Shown in pieces: positions 8,634 to 17,158 of a DNA stretch of 64,000 nucleotides. The first letter of the stretch is position 1, and each line of letters opens with the position of its first letter. This DNA is from Roseovarius sp. THAF27. GTDB lineage: Bacteria; Pseudomonadota; Alphaproteobacteria; Rhodobacterales; Rhodobacteraceae. The translations under genes were made by a program, and so were the position numbers. Where the stretch lies: assembly GCF_009363655.1 (NCBI RefSeq), contig NZ_CP045393.1, positions 2,604,001 through 2,668,000 of the forward strand. Reading direction: 5' to 3'. The notes under the pieces are model-generated. The model saw only the letters and a list, made by a program, of their open reading frames with translations, did not search any database and was not told where the DNA came from.

Positions 8634-9071
8634 TCAGACCTCCAGCCAGATCGTCACCGGCCCGTCATTGACCAGGCTGACCTGCATGTCGGCGCCGAAC
8701 GCGCCGGTTTCGACCGGCACGCCCTCGCCCGCCAGCGCCTCGGCGAAGCGCTCGTAGAGGCGCCGGCCCTCCTCGGGCGCCGCCGCCTGGGAAAATCCCG
8801 GTCGTGTCCCGCGCGAGGTGTCGGCGGCCAGCGTGAACTGGCTGACCACCAGCGCGCTGCCGCCCGCGTCGCGCACCGAGCGGTTCATCTTGCCCGCTGC
8901 GTCCTTGAAGATCCGCAGCTTGGCCACCTTCGCCGCCAGCGCCTCGGCCTCTGCCGCGCCATCGCCCTGCATCGCGCAGACCAGCACCAGCAGCCCGGGC
9001 CCGGTGGCCCCGATCACCGCGCCATCCACGCGCACCTGGGCCTCGCTCACCCGCTGTATCAATGCCCGCAT
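8634..9071 (-). CDS. dtd: D-aminoacyl-tRNA deacylase
   Basis: 145 residues. Dtd hydrolyses D-aminoacyl-tRNAs and glycyl-tRNA(Ala), a translation proofreading step in the cytoplasm. It begins [13 protein letters not shown], as is typical. The active-site motif is [17 protein letters not shown], and the Gly-cisPro-type motif lies in [13 protein letters not shown] at the C-terminus. An open frame extends 11 codons upstream, but the ATG at 9071 gives the family-standard N-terminus. It diverges from the GlxA-type regulator, with 49 bp between the starts. Confidence 0.95.
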   Translation of the reverse strand: MRALIQRVSEAQVRVDGAVIGATGPGLLVLVCAMQGDGAAEAEALAAKVAKLRIFKDAAGKMNRSVRDAGGSALVVSQFTLAADTSRGTRPGFSQAAAPEEGRRLYERFAEALAGEGVPVETGAFGADMQVSLVNDGPVTIWLEV

Positions 9072-9120
9072 CGCGCGCGTCCTCCCTTGCCAGTTCCCGG
9101 CCACATGCTACCAATTCGCC

Positions 9121-10131
9121 ATGGAACGCAAATCCTTCGTCCCGCGCGGCGCGGCCAGTTTGCGGGTCGAGTATGACGGCCCGCCCCAGGACTATCATTT
9201 CCTGCTGCTGCCCCGGCTGACGCTGCTGGCGTTCACCTCGGCGATCGAGCCCTTGCGCGTCGCCAACCAGGTGGCCGGGAAAGAGCTTTATCGCTGGTTT
9301 GTCAGCACGATAGACGGCGAAGCTGTTTCATGCTCCTGCGGCGTGACCATCACCCCCGACAGCCCGGCCTACGACCTGTCGCGCAGCGACAAGGCCTTCG
9401 TCTGCGCCGGTGTCGCCCCGCTGGACACCGCGCCGCCACGGGCGGTGACATGGGTCAACCGGCAATGGGCGCACGGCATCCAGGTGGGCGGCATCTGCAC
9501 GGGCGCCTTCGCGCTCGCCCGTGCCGGGCGCTTGAAGGACCGCCGCTTTACCCTGCACTGGGAAAACCAGCCGGCCTTTCGCGAGACCTTTCCGGGGCTG
9601 GAACCCACCGGGCATCTCTACGAGGAAGACGGCGGGCTGTTCACCTGCGGCGGCGGATCTGCCGCGACCGACATGATGCTGGAAATCATCGAGCGCGACC
9701 ACGGCCCGGCGCTGGCGGCCATCGTCGCCGACATGTGCCTGCACCGCCGCGCCGGCAACCGCAGCGCGCCCCAGCGCCCCGCCTACGCCGCCGCCCTGGG
9801 CAGTCACAATCCGCAACTGATCGCCGCGACCGACCTGATGGCCGCCCATATCGAGGACCCGCTGGACATCTCCCAAGTCGCCACCGATGTGGGCCTGTCC
9901 CGGCGTCAGCTTGAGCGGCATTTCACCCGCTACCTCGCCGCCACGCCGGCGCAATACTATCTCGACCTGCGCATCGCCCGCGCCCATGCGCTGTTGAACG
10001 AAACGCGCCTCAGCATCGGCCAGATCGCCGCCGCAACCGGCTTTGCCAGCGCCTCGCAACTGGCAGAGCGATTCCGCAAGCGCTATGGCACCACACCGCA
10101 AGCCTACCGCCGCGGCGCCACATCAAAGTAA
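9121..10131 (+). CDS. GlxA-family transcriptional regulator (DJ-1/PfpI-like plus AraC)
   Basis: 336 residues. The N-terminal class I amidotransferase-like domain (about 20-190) has the Cys-containing turn QVGGICTGAFALARAG. The C-terminal AraC domain has two helix-turn-helix units (about 230-330), including ISQVATDVGLSRRQLERHF and IGQIAAATGFASASQLAERF. This architecture matches regulators of quaternary-amine and carnitine-type catabolism, but no such genes are nearby and the effector is unknown. The frame is open upstream; the ATG at 9121 is chosen because the preceding sequence is antisense to dtd. Confidence 0.9.
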   Translation: MERKSFVPRGAASLRVEYDGPPQDYHFLLLPRLTLLAFTSAIEPLRVANQVAGKELYRWFVSTIDGEAVSCSCGVTITPDSPAYDLSRSDKAFVCAGVAPLDTAPPRAVTWVNRQWAHGIQVGGICTGAFALARAGRLKDRRFTLHWENQPAFRETFPGLEPTGHLYEEDGGLFTCGGGSAATDMMLEIIERDHGPALAAIVADMCLHRRAGNRSAPQRPAYAAALGSHNPQLIAATDLMAAHIEDPLDISQVATDVGLSRRQLERHFTRYLAATPAQYYLDLRIARAHALLNETRLSIGQIAAATGFASASQLAERFRKRYGTTPQAYRRGATSK

Positions 10132-10169
10132 GCGCAGAACTGTCTGATTTTGAAATTCAAAACTGTCCT

Positions 10170-10973
10170 CTACCGACGCTTCCGTTGAACCTTCGGCCGG
10201 CCTTTCGCGGGCTTTTCCTTGCCCGGCGTCTCGTCCATGCCCAACTGGTCGCGCAGCACCCGGGGCCGGATTTCCTCGACCTCGCCGGCCTTCAGCTGCC
10301 CAAGTTGGAACGGGCCATAGGACACCCGGATCAGCCGGTTCACCTGGCAGCCCACCGCCTCCATCGCGCGGCGAATCTCGCGATTCTTGCCCTCGCGGAT
10401 GCCCACCGTGGCCCAGGCATTGGCCCCCTTTTGCCGATCCAGCACCACCGACATCGGCTGAAACACCTCGCCATCCAGTGTCAGCCCCTTGCGCAACGGC
10501 TCGAACGTGGCGTCTTCGGGCCGCCCTTTCACGCGCACACGGTACTTCCGCACCCAACCGGTCGAGGGCAGTTCCAGCTTGCGCTTGACGCCGCCGTCAT
10601 TGGTCAAGAGCAACAACCCTTCGGAGTTCAGGTCAAGCCGACCCACACTAAGAACACGCGGCAAGTCCTCGGGAAGCTTGTCGAAAATCGTCTCGCGCCC
10701 CTGCTCGTCTCGGGTGGTCGTCACCAGCCCCGCAGGCTTGTGATACAGCCACAGCCGCGGCGGCTCCGGCGCATCGAGCGCGCGCCCGTCAACCTCGATC
10801 CGGTCGGCGCCGGTCACGTTCAGCGCCGCGCGGTCGATCACCGCACCGTTCACCCGCACCCGGCCCGCCTCGATCATGCGCTCCGCTTCGCGACGGCTGG
10901 CCACACCGGCACGGGCGATCACCTTGGCGATCCTGTCGCCTGGCGGCGTATTCTGGGTGGGTTTGCGAGTCAT
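10170..10973 (-). CDS. rluB: rRNA pseudouridine synthase of the RsuA/RluB family
   Basis: 267 residues. An N-terminal S4 RNA-binding domain (about 12-60, DRIAKVIARAGVASRREAER) is followed by the synthase domain with the catalytic Asp in VGRLDLNSEGLLLLTNDG. Further family motifs are LYHKPAGLVTTTRDEQGR and IREGKNREIRRAMEAVG. A basic C-terminal tail (about 250-267) is rich in Lys and Arg. RluB modifies U2605 of 23S rRNA; the choice of RluB over RluE/RsuA rests on overall similarity. It diverges from the tadA-like gene, 61 bp apart. Confidence 0.9.
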   Translation of the reverse strand: MTRKPTQNTPPGDRIAKVIARAGVASRREAERMIEAGRVRVNGAVIDRAALNVTGADRIEVDGRALDAPEPPRLWLYHKPAGLVTTTRDEQGRETIFDKLPEDLPRVLSVGRLDLNSEGLLLLTNDGGVKRKLELPSTGWVRKYRVRVKGRPEDATFEPLRKGLTLDGEVFQPMSVVLDRQKGANAWATVGIREGKNREIRRAMEAVGCQVNRLIRVSYGPFQLGQLKAGEVEEIRPRVLRDQLGMDETPGKEKPAKGRPKVQRKRR

Positions 10974-11034
10974 GCCACGGCCTTACCCCATCCTTGCCTC
11001 TTGCGAAAGCACCGCCCGCACGGCAATCAGGGGC

Positions 11035-11490
11035 ATGACGTTCAAAAGCCATATGGACACGGCCCTGGCCGAGGCCCGCGCCGCCCGCGACCGTGGCGAG
11101 GTGCCCGTGGGCGCGGTTGTGGCCGACCCGGCGGGACGCATAGTGGCGCAGGCCGGCAACCGCACGCGGGAACTGAGTGACCCCACCGCACACGCCGAAA
11201 TCCTGGCGATCCGCGCCGCCTGTGCGGCGGTCGGCAGCGAGCGCCTGCCCGGTCACAGCCTGACCGTCACGCTGGAGCCCTGCGCGATGTGCGCCACCGC
11301 CATCGCAAATGCCCGCATCGCGCGGCTCTATTATGGCGCCGCCGACCCCAAATCCGGCGGCGTGGCCCAGGGCGCCCGGATCTTCACCCATGCCCAGACC
11401 CACCACGCGCCCGAGATTTACGACGGGATCAACGCCACCGAAGCGGAAGCCCTGTTGACGCAATTCTTCAGAACTCTGCGTGAAGAATAA
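11035..11490 (+). CDS. tadA: tRNA-adenosine deaminase (TadA-type nucleoside deaminase)
   Basis: 151 residues. The deaminase zinc site is complete: TAHAEILAIR (His ligand and catalytic Glu) and LEPCAMCATAIANARI (two Cys ligands). TadA converts A34 to inosine in tRNA-Arg(ACG). The C-terminal part (QGARIFTHAQTHH) also fits TadA. The ATG at 11035 is preceded by TCAGGGGC; a second ATG at 11053 is possible. A palindrome-rich region that may end transcription follows the gene. Confidence 0.88.
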   Translation: MTFKSHMDTALAEARAARDRGEVPVGAVVADPAGRIVAQAGNRTRELSDPTAHAEILAIRAACAAVGSERLPGHSLTVTLEPCAMCATAIANARIARLYYGAADPKSGGVAQGARIFTHAQTHHAPEIYDGINATEAEALLTQFFRTLREE

Positions 11491-11540
11491 ATCGCAAAGC
11501 GCTCTTTTTCTTGCCAAAAATACTCATATAACAACGCCGA

Positions 11541-11616
11541 TGCCCGAACCCCACCTGGAGGTCCGGGCACCAAAAGCTTTCTCAAAGCTTTTACCAAAAC
11601 TTTTCTAAAAAGTTTT
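11541..11616. repeat. Cluster of three consecutive hairpins downstream of tadA
   Basis: Three adjacent inverted repeats. The first pairs TGCCCGAAC with GTCCGGGCA (11541-11569, one mismatch). The second is AAAAGCTT...AAGCTTTT (11572-11592, 8-bp stem). The third is AAAACTTTT...AAAAGTTTT (11596-11616, 9-bp stem, 3-base loop). It sits between the 3' ends of convergent tadA and the UPF0173 gene. It may act as a bidirectional terminator or be a dispersed repeat, since similar clusters occur at 24801-24868 and 45630-45695. Confidence 0.7.
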
Positions 11617-11623
11617 GCCCCGC

Positions 11624-12316
11624 TCAGATCTCGATCGCCGTCATCACCTCCGGCTCGATCACGTCGACCCCCGGCAGGCCGTCCTTCAGCGCCTCCGCAG
11701 ACTGCTCCAGAAGCGGGAAGGTCTTGTAGTGGCACGGGATCACCGTCTTGAAATCGAAGAAGGTTTTCGCCGCATAGGCCGCCCGCTTCATATCCATGGT
11801 GAAATGCCCCCCGGCGCAGAGGATGCCGATATCGGGCTTGTGCAGGTCGTTGAACACACCCATGTCGGCCATCACGTCGGTGTCACCCGAGACATAGATC
11901 ACATGCCCCTCGCCCTCGATCATGAACCCGCATTCGGTGCCGGGCACATGCGGACCGTTCTCTCCGCCAAAGCTCGAGGAATGCGTGGCGTGCACCATCG
12001 TCACCTTCACGTCCCCCAGGGCGACCGTGCCGCCCTTGTTGAAGCCGACAACCTCCAGGCCCGCGCTTTCTTCCCACCAGCCCATCAGGTCGAACTGCCC
12101 CACCACCGGCACCGACAGTTTTTTCGCCAGGTCCGGCAGGTCCGACGCATGGTCGAAATGCGCATGGGTCAGCAGAATATGCGTGGCCCCCTTGGTGGCC
12201 GCGTCATGATGCGCCTCGTCCAGCATCGGGTTGCCCGTCAGCCACGGGTCGATCAGCAGAACCTGATCGGCGATCTCGATGCGGAAACTCGAATGTCCCA
12301 GCCAGATGATTTTCAT
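11624..12316 (-). CDS. Metal-dependent hydrolase, UPF0173 family (metallo-beta-lactamase fold)
   Basis: 230 residues. The metal-binding motif is LLTHAHFDHASDLPDLA, with further ligands in HATHSSSF, VSGDTDVMADMGV and a late His in VIPCHYKTFP. It starts MKIIWLGHSSFRIE, the family signature. Members are cytoplasmic zinc hydrolases of undefined substrate. Its 3' end faces the hairpin cluster downstream of tadA. A divergent ceramidase-like gene starts 59 bp from its start codon. Confidence 0.9.
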   Translation of the reverse strand: MKIIWLGHSSFRIEIADQVLLIDPWLTGNPMLDEAHHDAATKGATHILLTHAHFDHASDLPDLAKKLSVPVVGQFDLMGWWEESAGLEVVGFNKGGTVALGDVKVTMVHATHSSSFGGENGPHVPGTECGFMIEGEGHVIYVSGDTDVMADMGVFNDLHKPDIGILCAGGHFTMDMKRAAYAAKTFFDFKTVIPCHYKTFPLLEQSAEALKDGLPGVDVIEPEVMTAIEI

Positions 12317-12374
12317 GACGCTCTCCTTATGTCATTCCCACGGGGAAGTTAGCAGAGAGGCCACCGATTTCCAC

Positions 12375-13034
12375 ATGGACTGGACCCGCGCCATCGACGC
12401 CTATTGCGAACGCACCGATCCCGGCTTCTGGGCCGAGCCGGTCAACGCGATCACCAACGCCGCCTTCCTCGTCGCCGCGCTCGTCATGGCGTGGCGCCTG
12501 CGCGGCACCGAGCTTGCTCTGGCCCGCCCCCTCGTCGCGCTTCTGGCGCTGATCGGGATCGGCTCGTTCCTGTTTCACACCTTTGCCCAGCCTTGGGCGG
12601 CGATGCTCGATGTCCTGCCGATCATGCTCTTCGCGCTGACCTATCTCTACGCCACGACGCGATACTACCTCGGCCTCTCCGCCCTCGCCTCCGCCGCCAC
12701 CATCCCGGCCTTCCTTGGCGCAACCGCGCTCGCCATGCCGCTCCTTTCGCAGGTGCCGCTCTATGGCCCCTCGGCCTCTTACCTGACGCTACCCCTGGTC
12801 ATCCTGCTCTACGCCTGGCTGCTGCGCGCCGACGCCGCCCTGTCGCGCGGCCTTGCCCTCGGCGCGGGCCTGCTTCTGCTGTCACTCACCTTCCGCAGCC
12901 TCGACGCGCCCTTGTGCGACAGCCTCGCCCTTGGCACCCATTTCGGCTGGCACGTCCTCAATGCGCTCATGCTGGGCTGGATGATCGAGCTCTACCGCCG
13001 CCACGCCCTTGCACCGTCCCGGCGCGGGCGCTAA
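12375..13034 (+). CDS. Ceramidase-domain (CREST superfamily) seven-span membrane protein
   Basis: 219 residues with about seven membrane segments. It carries the alkaline-ceramidase zinc-site pattern: WAEPVNAITNAAF near the start, GSFLFHTFAQPWAAMLDVLPI (His and Asp), and GTHFGWHVLNALMLG (two His near the end). Eukaryotic members hydrolyse ceramide; the bacterial substrate is unknown but could be a membrane amide lipid. The frame is open 32 codons further upstream; the ATG at 12375 gives the family N-terminus. gatC follows 34 bp downstream on the same strand. Confidence 0.8.
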   Translation: MDWTRAIDAYCERTDPGFWAEPVNAITNAAFLVAALVMAWRLRGTELALARPLVALLALIGIGSFLFHTFAQPWAAMLDVLPIMLFALTYLYATTRYYLGLSALASAATIPAFLGATALAMPLLSQVPLYGPSASYLTLPLVILLYAWLLRADAALSRGLALGAGLLLLSLTFRSLDAPLCDSLALGTHFGWHVLNALMLGWMIELYRRHALAPSRRGR

Positions 13035-13068
13035 ACGCGGATGCGATAACGCACACGGAGATGCCCCC

Positions 13069-13356
13069 ATGTCCATCGACACCGCGACCGCCGCCAAGGT
13101 GGCCAAGCTGGCCCGCATCCGGGTCGAGGAAGACGACCTGCCGGCGCTGGCCAAAGAGTTCAACACGATCCTCGGCTTCATCGACCAGCTGAACGAGGTC
13201 GATGTGGAAGGCGTCGAGCCGATGGTCTCGGTCACGCCCATGCGGCTGAAGCGCCGCGAAGACGTCGTGACCGACGGCGGCCAGCAGGACAAGGTGCTGT
13301 CCAACGCCCCCGACGCCCGCGAGGGCTTTTTCGCCGTGCCGAAAGTGGTGGAATGA
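13069..13356 (+). CDS. gatC: Asp-tRNA(Asn)/Glu-tRNA(Gln) amidotransferase subunit C
   Basis: 95 residues, the normal GatC length. It starts [17 protein letters not shown] and contains [21 protein letters not shown] and a C-terminal [12 protein letters not shown], the belt that wraps GatA and GatB. It forms GatCAB, which amidates misacylated tRNAs. The stop overlaps the gatA start (ATGA), so the two are translationally coupled. gatB is not in the window. Confidence 0.96.
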   Translation: MSIDTATAAKVAKLARIRVEEDDLPALAKEFNTILGFIDQLNEVDVEGVEPMVSVTPMRLKRREDVVTDGGQQDKVLSNAPDAREGFFAVPKVVE

Positions 13357-14840
13357 TGACCGATCTCAATGCAATGACCATCGCCGACGCCCGCAACAAC
13401 CTGCGCGCGGGCGAGATCACCTCCGAGGAACTGACCGAAGCCTGCCTTACGGCGATCGAGGTCGCGGGCGCGCTTGGCGCCTTCGTGCACCACACGCCCG
13501 AGATCGCGCGGGATCAGGCCAAGGCCGCCGACACGCGCCTGCAAGCCGGCGACGCGCCGTCGATGTGCGGCATCCCGCTTGGCATCAAGGATCTCTTCTG
13601 CACCAAGGGCGTGCCCTCTCAGGCCGCCAGCGGCATCCTCAACGGCTTCAAGCCGGAATACGAATCCACCGTCAGCCAGAATCTCTTCGACGCCGGCGCC
13701 GTCATGCTGGGCAAGCTCAACATGGACGAGTTCGCCATGGGCTCGTCGAACGAGACCTCCGTCTATGGCAACGCCGTCAACCCGTGGCGGCGCGGCAATG
13801 ACGAGATGGCCCTGACGCCCGGCGGCTCCTCGGGTGGCTCGGCCTCGGCCGTCTCCGCCGACCTCTGCCTTGGCGCCACCGGCACCGACACCGGCGGCTC
13901 GATCCGCCAGCCTGCCGCCTTCACCGGCATCACCGGCATCAAGCCCACCTACGGGCGCTGCTCGCGCTGGGGGATCGTGGCCTTTGCCTCGTCGCTGGAT
14001 CAGGCGGGCCCGATGACCAAGTCGGTGCGCGACGCCGCCATCATGCTGGAAGCCATGTGCAGCCACGACCCCAAGGACAGCACCAGCGCCGACATCCCCG
14101 TGCCGGATTTCGAGGCGATGCTCACCGGCGACATCCGCGGCAAGAAAATCGGGATTCCGAAGGAATACCACATGGACGGCATGCCCGAAGAGATCGAGAC
14201 GCACTGGACCCAAGGCAAGGACATGCTGGCCGACGCGGGCGCCGAGATTGTCGATATCTCGCTGCCCCACACCAAGTACGCCCTGCCCGCCTATTACGTC
14301 ATCGCGCCCGCCGAGGCGTCCTCGAACCTCGCGCGCTATGACGGCGTGCGCTACGGGCACCGCGCCAAGCTGGCCCAAGGCGACGGCATCACCGAGATGT
14401 ACGAAAAGACCCGCGCCGAAGGCTTCGGTCCAGAGGTGCAGCGCCGCGTGATGATCGGCACCTACGTGCTGTCGGCGGGGTTCTACGACGCCTACTACAA
14501 CCGCGCCCGCAAGGTGCGTGCCCTCATCAAGAAGGATTTCGAGGATGTGTTCGACGCAGGCATCGACGCGATCCTGACCCCCGCCACCCCCTCGGCCGCG
14601 TTCGAACTGGGCCGCAAGTCCGATGACCCGGTCGAGATGTATCTCAACGACGTGTTCACCGTAACCGTGAACCTCGCCGGACTGCCCGGTATCGCGGTGC
14701 CCACCGGGCTCAACCGCAACGGGCTGCCGCTTGGCCTGCAACTGATCGGACGGCCCTGGGAAGAGGGCGATCTGCTTAACACCGCCTACGCGCTCGAGGC
14801 GGCGGCGGGCTTTGTGGCCAAACCCGGCAAATGGTGGTAA
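13353..14840 (+). CDS. gatA: Asp-tRNA(Asn)/Glu-tRNA(Gln) amidotransferase subunit A
   Basis: 495 residues. This is the amidase-signature subunit of GatCAB; it releases ammonia from glutamine for transamidation. The Ser-cisSer-Lys triad is visible: Lys in [13 protein letters not shown], the Gly/Ser-rich [19 protein letters not shown], and the second Ser in [18 protein letters not shown]. Length and C-terminus are typical. Two adjacent ATGs (13353 and 13356) are possible starts; the first overlaps the gatC stop. Confidence 0.97.
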   Translation: MMTDLNAMTIADARNNLRAGEITSEELTEACLTAIEVAGALGAFVHHTPEIARDQAKAADTRLQAGDAPSMCGIPLGIKDLFCTKGVPSQAASGILNGFKPEYESTVSQNLFDAGAVMLGKLNMDEFAMGSSNETSVYGNAVNPWRRGNDEMALTPGGSSGGSASAVSADLCLGATGTDTGGSIRQPAAFTGITGIKPTYGRCSRWGIVAFASSLDQAGPMTKSVRDAAIMLEAMCSHDPKDSTSADIPVPDFEAMLTGDIRGKKIGIPKEYHMDGMPEEIETHWTQGKDMLADAGAEIVDISLPHTKYALPAYYVIAPAEASSNLARYDGVRYGHRAKLAQGDGITEMYEKTRAEGFGPEVQRRVMIGTYVLSAGFYDAYYNRARKVRALIKKDFEDVFDAGIDAILTPATPSAAFELGRKSDDPVEMYLNDVFTVTVNLAGLPGIAVPTGLNRNGLPLGLQLIGRPWEEGDLLNTAYALEAAAGFVAKPGKWW

Positions 14841-14874
14841 ATTGCCGCAAAACAAATCGGCAGGATCTAAGCAG

Positions 14875-15744
14875 ATGCGATTTTCCCTTTGTGTAACGGC
14901 CCTTGTCGGGCTGACCGCCTGTTCGCCCGGAATTCCCGACAGCGGCGCGGGCGTGCCCGATAGCGGCGCCGGCGTCGGCTTTGGCACGTCGGAAGAGTAT
15001 ATTGCCCAGCAACGCGCCCGCGACGCGGCGCTGAGCGGCGGCTCTGCCGTGCCACCGGCCGGCGCAATATCGCCCGAGAACCGCGGCCAGGCCACGCCCG
15101 GCACCCCGCTCAGCGCGACGCAAGGCGCGACCGCGCCCGGAACTCCCGGCACCGTGACCTCGTCCACCAACACCACGCGCCAGACGGGTTCGGGCGCCTA
15201 CACGCCCACCGGCGGGCTCAGTTCGGCCTCCACCAGCGATGAGATCGCCCGCGAAACCGCGGCGCGGCTGGCCGAAACCTCGCAGAACTCGGGCCAGCAG
15301 GTCGTCCATGCCAGCCCCTCGAACCCCGCGCCCCAGACGGTGACCAGCGCCGGCGGCATCTCGAACGAGAACAGTTTCGACGCCGTGGGCAACGCCCGCT
15401 CGATCCAGGACGATGCCGAACTGATTGCCCAGAACCGCGCCCAGTACCAGGTGGTCCAGCCCGGTGCGCTGCCCGAACGGACCGGCAATGCCGGGCCCAA
15501 CATCGTGCAGTACGCGCTGGAAACCAGCCATCCCAAGGGGCAGCAGCTCTATACCCGCGTCGGCCTCAACAAGCAGGCCAAGTTCCAGCGCAACTGCGCC
15601 AAGTACAACTCGGCCGACCAGGCACAGACCGATTTCCTGGCCCAGGGCGGCCCGCGCCGCGACCGCATGGGGCTCGATCCCGATGGCGACGGCTATGCCT
15701 GCGCCTGGGACCCGCGCCCATTCCGCGCGGCGGTGCGGAACTGA
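14875..15744 (+). CDS. Excalibur-domain lipoprotein
   Basis: 289 residues from the ATG at 14875. The signal sequence ends in a lipobox, VGLTACSPG (Cys19), so it is lipid-anchored. A long Gly/Ser/Pro/Thr-rich low-complexity stretch (about 20-200) contains a short repeat, IPDSGAGVPDSGAGVG. The C-terminus holds a folded domain with RNCAKYNSADQAQ and the excalibur calcium-loop signature DPDGDGYACAWDPRPF. It starts 34 bp after gatA and an amidase gene follows, which suggests an envelope role. The function is unknown. Confidence 0.8.
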   Translation: MRFSLCVTALVGLTACSPGIPDSGAGVPDSGAGVGFGTSEEYIAQQRARDAALSGGSAVPPAGAISPENRGQATPGTPLSATQGATAPGTPGTVTSSTNTTRQTGSGAYTPTGGLSSASTSDEIARETAARLAETSQNSGQQVVHASPSNPAPQTVTSAGGISNENSFDAVGNARSIQDDAELIAQNRAQYQVVQPGALPERTGNAGPNIVQYALETSHPKGQQLYTRVGLNKQAKFQRNCAKYNSADQAQTDFLAQGGPRRDRMGLDPDGDGYACAWDPRPFRAAVRN

Positions 15745-15760
15745 CCCCCGGGCAGTCTGC

Positions 15761-16429
15761 GTGACAGCGCCGCTCTGGCATCCCTCCCCCAATTTCGGGC
15801 CGCGCCGCCTTGGCGCGAAACCCGATATCGTGGTGATCCACCACACCGCCATGGCCAGCGCCGAGGCCGCGCTGGAACGTCTCTGCGACCCTTCGGCGGA
15901 AGTGTCGGCGCATTACCTCATCGCCGCGGACGGCCGCGCCTGGCAGATGGTGGCGGAGGTGGCCCGCGCCTGGCACGCCGGCGCCGGATCCTGGGGTGAC
16001 GTGACCGATGTCAATTCCCGCTCCGTCGGGATCGAGCTGGACAATCCCGGCGACACCCCGTTCCCCGCGCCGCTGATGGCCACGCTGGAAGCCATCCTGC
16101 CCGGCATCCTGCGCCGCTGGAGCATTCCGCCCGAGCGGGTGATCGGCCATTCCGACATGGCGCCCGACCGCAAAACCGACCCGGGACCGCATTTCGATTG
16201 GGAAAGACTGGAACGGGCCGGACTGGCGGGACAGAGAGGCCAGGACCCCGGCCCGGACGCCCCGGAACCGGACACGTTCAGAACCGTGGCGCGCCATGCC
16301 GGCTATACTGCGGATGTGGATGACGATGCCCTGCTCGCCGCTGTCAGGCTGCGCTACCGCCCCTTCGCCACCGGCCCGCTCTGCCCGCAGGATTACACGC
16401 CGCTGGGCCACGCCGCGCTCTGGACCTGA
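15761..16429 (+). CDS. N-acetylmuramoyl-L-alanine amidase (AmpD/AmiD-type, Amidase_2)
   Basis: 222 residues from a GTG at 15761, 16 bp after the lipoprotein gene. The frame is open upstream within that gene, but WHPSPNFGPR begins the family fold. The zinc site is intact: IVVIHHTAM (first His), HAGAGSWGDVTDVNSRSVGIEL, and GHSDMAPDRKTDPGPHF with the second His and the catalytic Lys. No signal peptide is visible, so it resembles cytoplasmic AmpD, which recycles anhydro-muropeptides. The C-terminal part (about 165-222) is a helical extension also seen in alphaproteobacterial homologues. Confidence 0.87.
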   Translation: MTAPLWHPSPNFGPRRLGAKPDIVVIHHTAMASAEAALERLCDPSAEVSAHYLIAADGRAWQMVAEVARAWHAGAGSWGDVTDVNSRSVGIELDNPGDTPFPAPLMATLEAILPGILRRWSIPPERVIGHSDMAPDRKTDPGPHFDWERLERAGLAGQRGQDPGPDAPEPDTFRTVARHAGYTADVDDDALLAAVRLRYRPFATGPLCPQDYTPLGHAALWT

Positions 16430-16456
16430 GCCGCGAAACCCCTTACATCGCCTGTT

Positions 16457-16832
16457 GCGCGGAGGGCCGGACGGCCGCCTGCAATGCGCTCTTGGCGGAT
16501 TGTTTGGGAGGAAAGTCCGGACTCCACAAGGCAACGGTGCCGGGTAACGCCCGGCCGGGGCAACCCGAGGGAAAGCGCCACAGAAAACAGACCGCTCTCG
16601 CAATCCGCCATGCGGATCACGTGAGTCAGGGTGAAACGGTGGGGTAAGAGCCCACCGCGGGACGGGCAACCGGACCGGCATGGCAAGCCCCACCGGGAGC
16701 AATGCCGAATAGGGATCGCATCCGGGCCGCCTTGGCCCCGCGATCCGGGTTGGCAGCTAAAGCCTGCGGGCAACCGCAGGACCAGATGAATGGTCGTCCT
16801 ACGACAGAATCCGGCTTACAGGCCCTCCGCGC
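16457..16832 (+). ncRNA. rnpB: RNase P RNA (bacterial class A)
   Basis: About 376 nt. The ends pair perfectly: GCGCGGAGGGCC (16457-16468) with GGCCCTCCGCGC (16821-16832), forming P1. The conserved core GGAGGAAAGTCCGGACTCC lies near the 5' end. The central AGGGTGAAACGGTGGGGTAA and the 3' ACAGAATCCGGCTTACAG are both present. It is the catalytic RNA that matures tRNA 5' ends, together with RnpA. Exact ends are inferred from P1 pairing. Confidence 0.96.
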
Positions 16833-17158
16833 GCTTCCGACCCGTCCGGTCCGATCTGGCAAGTCCGATCCGATGGTGCGGCTGCGCCGCGCTCTATTGT
16901 TTTATTGGGGCCAGCCCCAAACCCCGGGATATTTCCGGCCAGAGGAAGGGGGGCCGATTCTTGCCGTCACGGCACGAGATCCCACGCCCACGACCAACCC
17001 CCCGGACGAGACTGTCCGAGATGGACGCTCCCGCGCCGCCCTGGCCAGGATCCCGCATTGGGTGTGGCCCTCCCGGCCGGTCAAATTTCCGCTCACCTCT
17101 TGACCCTTTGCCGCAGGCGCATCAACGTCTTCGAGGGCTTTGACAGAAAGGGACACTC
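16833..17158. other. Intergenic region between rnpB and argE
   Basis: About 325 bp. The left part holds a GC-rich hairpin with a T-rich tail (16878-16903) and a second hairpin TTGGGG-CCAG-CCCCAA right after it. Short open frames exist on both strands but have no recognisable motifs or ribosome sites. The right end carries AAAGGGA, the ribosome site of argE. Confidence 0.5.
16878..16903 (+). terminator. Probable Rho-independent terminator of rnpB
   Basis: Stem GCGGC-TGC-GCCGC (16878-16890) is followed by GCTCTATTGTTTT, a T-rich tail. It lies about 45 bp after the end of the RNase P RNA and before argE. The stem is only 5 bp and the T run is interrupted, so the terminator may be weak. The next hairpin (TTGGGG/CCCCAA) may assist. 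Confidence 0.5.
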
